Of a DNA stretch of 5,604 bases, positions 5,306 to 5,604 are shown piece after piece (positions within the stretch are counted from its first letter, which is position 1; every line of letters begins with the position of its first letter). The translations under genes were made by a program, and so were the position numbers. The DNA comes from an uncultured Gammaproteobacteria bacterium. GTDB taxonomy: Bacteria > Pseudomonadota > Gammaproteobacteria > SZUA-140. Below the pieces are notes generated by a model that worked only from the letters and a program-made list of their open reading frames with translations, made no database searches and was not told the DNA's origin. The stretch spans positions 1-5,604 of the forward strand of contig CALZMY010000083.1 of NCBI GenBank assembly GCA_945788675.1, given 5' to 3'.

Positions 5306-5604
5306 ATGTCTAATAGAAATTACACCCCCTTTGATCATCTGTTGATGAGTCTCGATCACGGCGTGCGCACAGTATTTGGCAAGCCAGCACTTACTGAGCG
5401 CCCTAATCCCGCTGAGGGGGTCGAAGAGGCCGAGCTGACTGAGGCCGAAAAGCAGCTGGCAATACGCCTGATGCGCATCAATCACGCGGGCGAGGTGTCG
5501 GCGCAGGCGCTTTATCAGGGGCAGGCGCTGACCGCTAAATTACCGCAAGTGCGCGACAAGATGGAGCGCGCGGCGCTGGAAGAGAACGATCATCTTGAGT
5601 GGTG
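5306..5604 (+). CDS. coq7: Coq7-type demethoxyubiquinone hydroxylase, N-terminal part (runs off the window)
   Basis: The reading frame from ATG 5306 stays open to the window end, giving 99 residues of a protein expected to be about 210 long. It begins MSNRNYTPFDHLLMSLDHGV and contains IRLMRINHAGEVSAQALYQG (53-72) and ALEENDHLEW (90-99), hallmarks of the di-iron Coq7/UbiF-analogue family. E63 of HAGEV and the E93-x-x-H96 pair match the first iron ligands. In the family the enzyme hydroxylates 2-polyprenyl-3-methyl-6-methoxy-1,4-benzoquinol, the penultimate step of ubiquinone synthesis, at the inner membrane. There is no recognisable ribosome-binding site. The start is set by family alignment (a short N-terminus before the conserved HAGE) and by a possible leaderless promoter. 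The gene lies 50 bp after the VOC gene on the same strand. Confidence 0.93.
   Translation, partial: MSNRNYTPFDHLLMSLDHGVRTVFGKPALTERPNPAEGVEEAELTEAEKQLAIRLMRINHAGEVSAQALYQGQALTAKLPQVRDKMERAALEENDHLEW

Overview
The window looks like chromosomal DNA of a gammaproteobacterium. The evidence is a CRP/Vfr-type regulator almost colinear with E. coli CRP, its divergent YhfA-type OsmC neighbour, a Coq7-type ubiquinone hydroxylase, and a trpG-trpD-trpC cluster. From memory, Pseudomonas has the order trpG-trpD-trpC-vfr-osmC-like-speD-coq7. The window follows that order with two changes: an outer-membrane beta-barrel gene of the TraF_2 type lies between trpC and crp, and a VOC-fold protein gene sits where speD would be. 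The genus cannot be fixed from this sequence.

Layout. Bases 1-68 are the 3' end of trpG. Bases 69-236 hold a perfect 33-bp inverted repeat with the structure of a paired REP element (REPIN/BIME), then the trpD ribosome-binding site. trpD (237-1253) and trpC (1273-2067) are complete and closely spaced. After an AT-rich gap of 133 bp with no convincing promoter comes the TraF_2-like gene (2201-3496), closed by a strong intrinsic terminator (3522-3554). crp (3617-4261) runs on the minus strand and converges on that terminator. A 134-bp divergent region (4262-4395) carries a good crp promoter, a 21-bp palindrome at the predicted crp transcription start, and a weaker opposing promoter. On the plus strand follow the OsmC-like gene (4396-4815), the VOC gene (4851-5255) and the 5' part of coq7 (5306 to the window end).

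Function. trpG/D/C encode anthranilate synthase glutaminase, anthranilate phosphoribosyltransferase and indole-3-glycerol-phosphate synthase, all in tryptophan biosynthesis. crp encodes a cAMP-dependent global regulator. The OsmC-like protein is a probable thiol peroxidase-type enzyme, the VOC protein has no assigned substrate, and Coq7 hydroxylates a ubiquinone precursor.

I found no convincing new multi-gene system. The observations most worth following up are the perfect REPIN between trpG and trpD, the palindrome at the crp start, the insertion and replacement in the conserved neighbourhood, and a promoter placement that would make the coq7 mRNA nearly leaderless.
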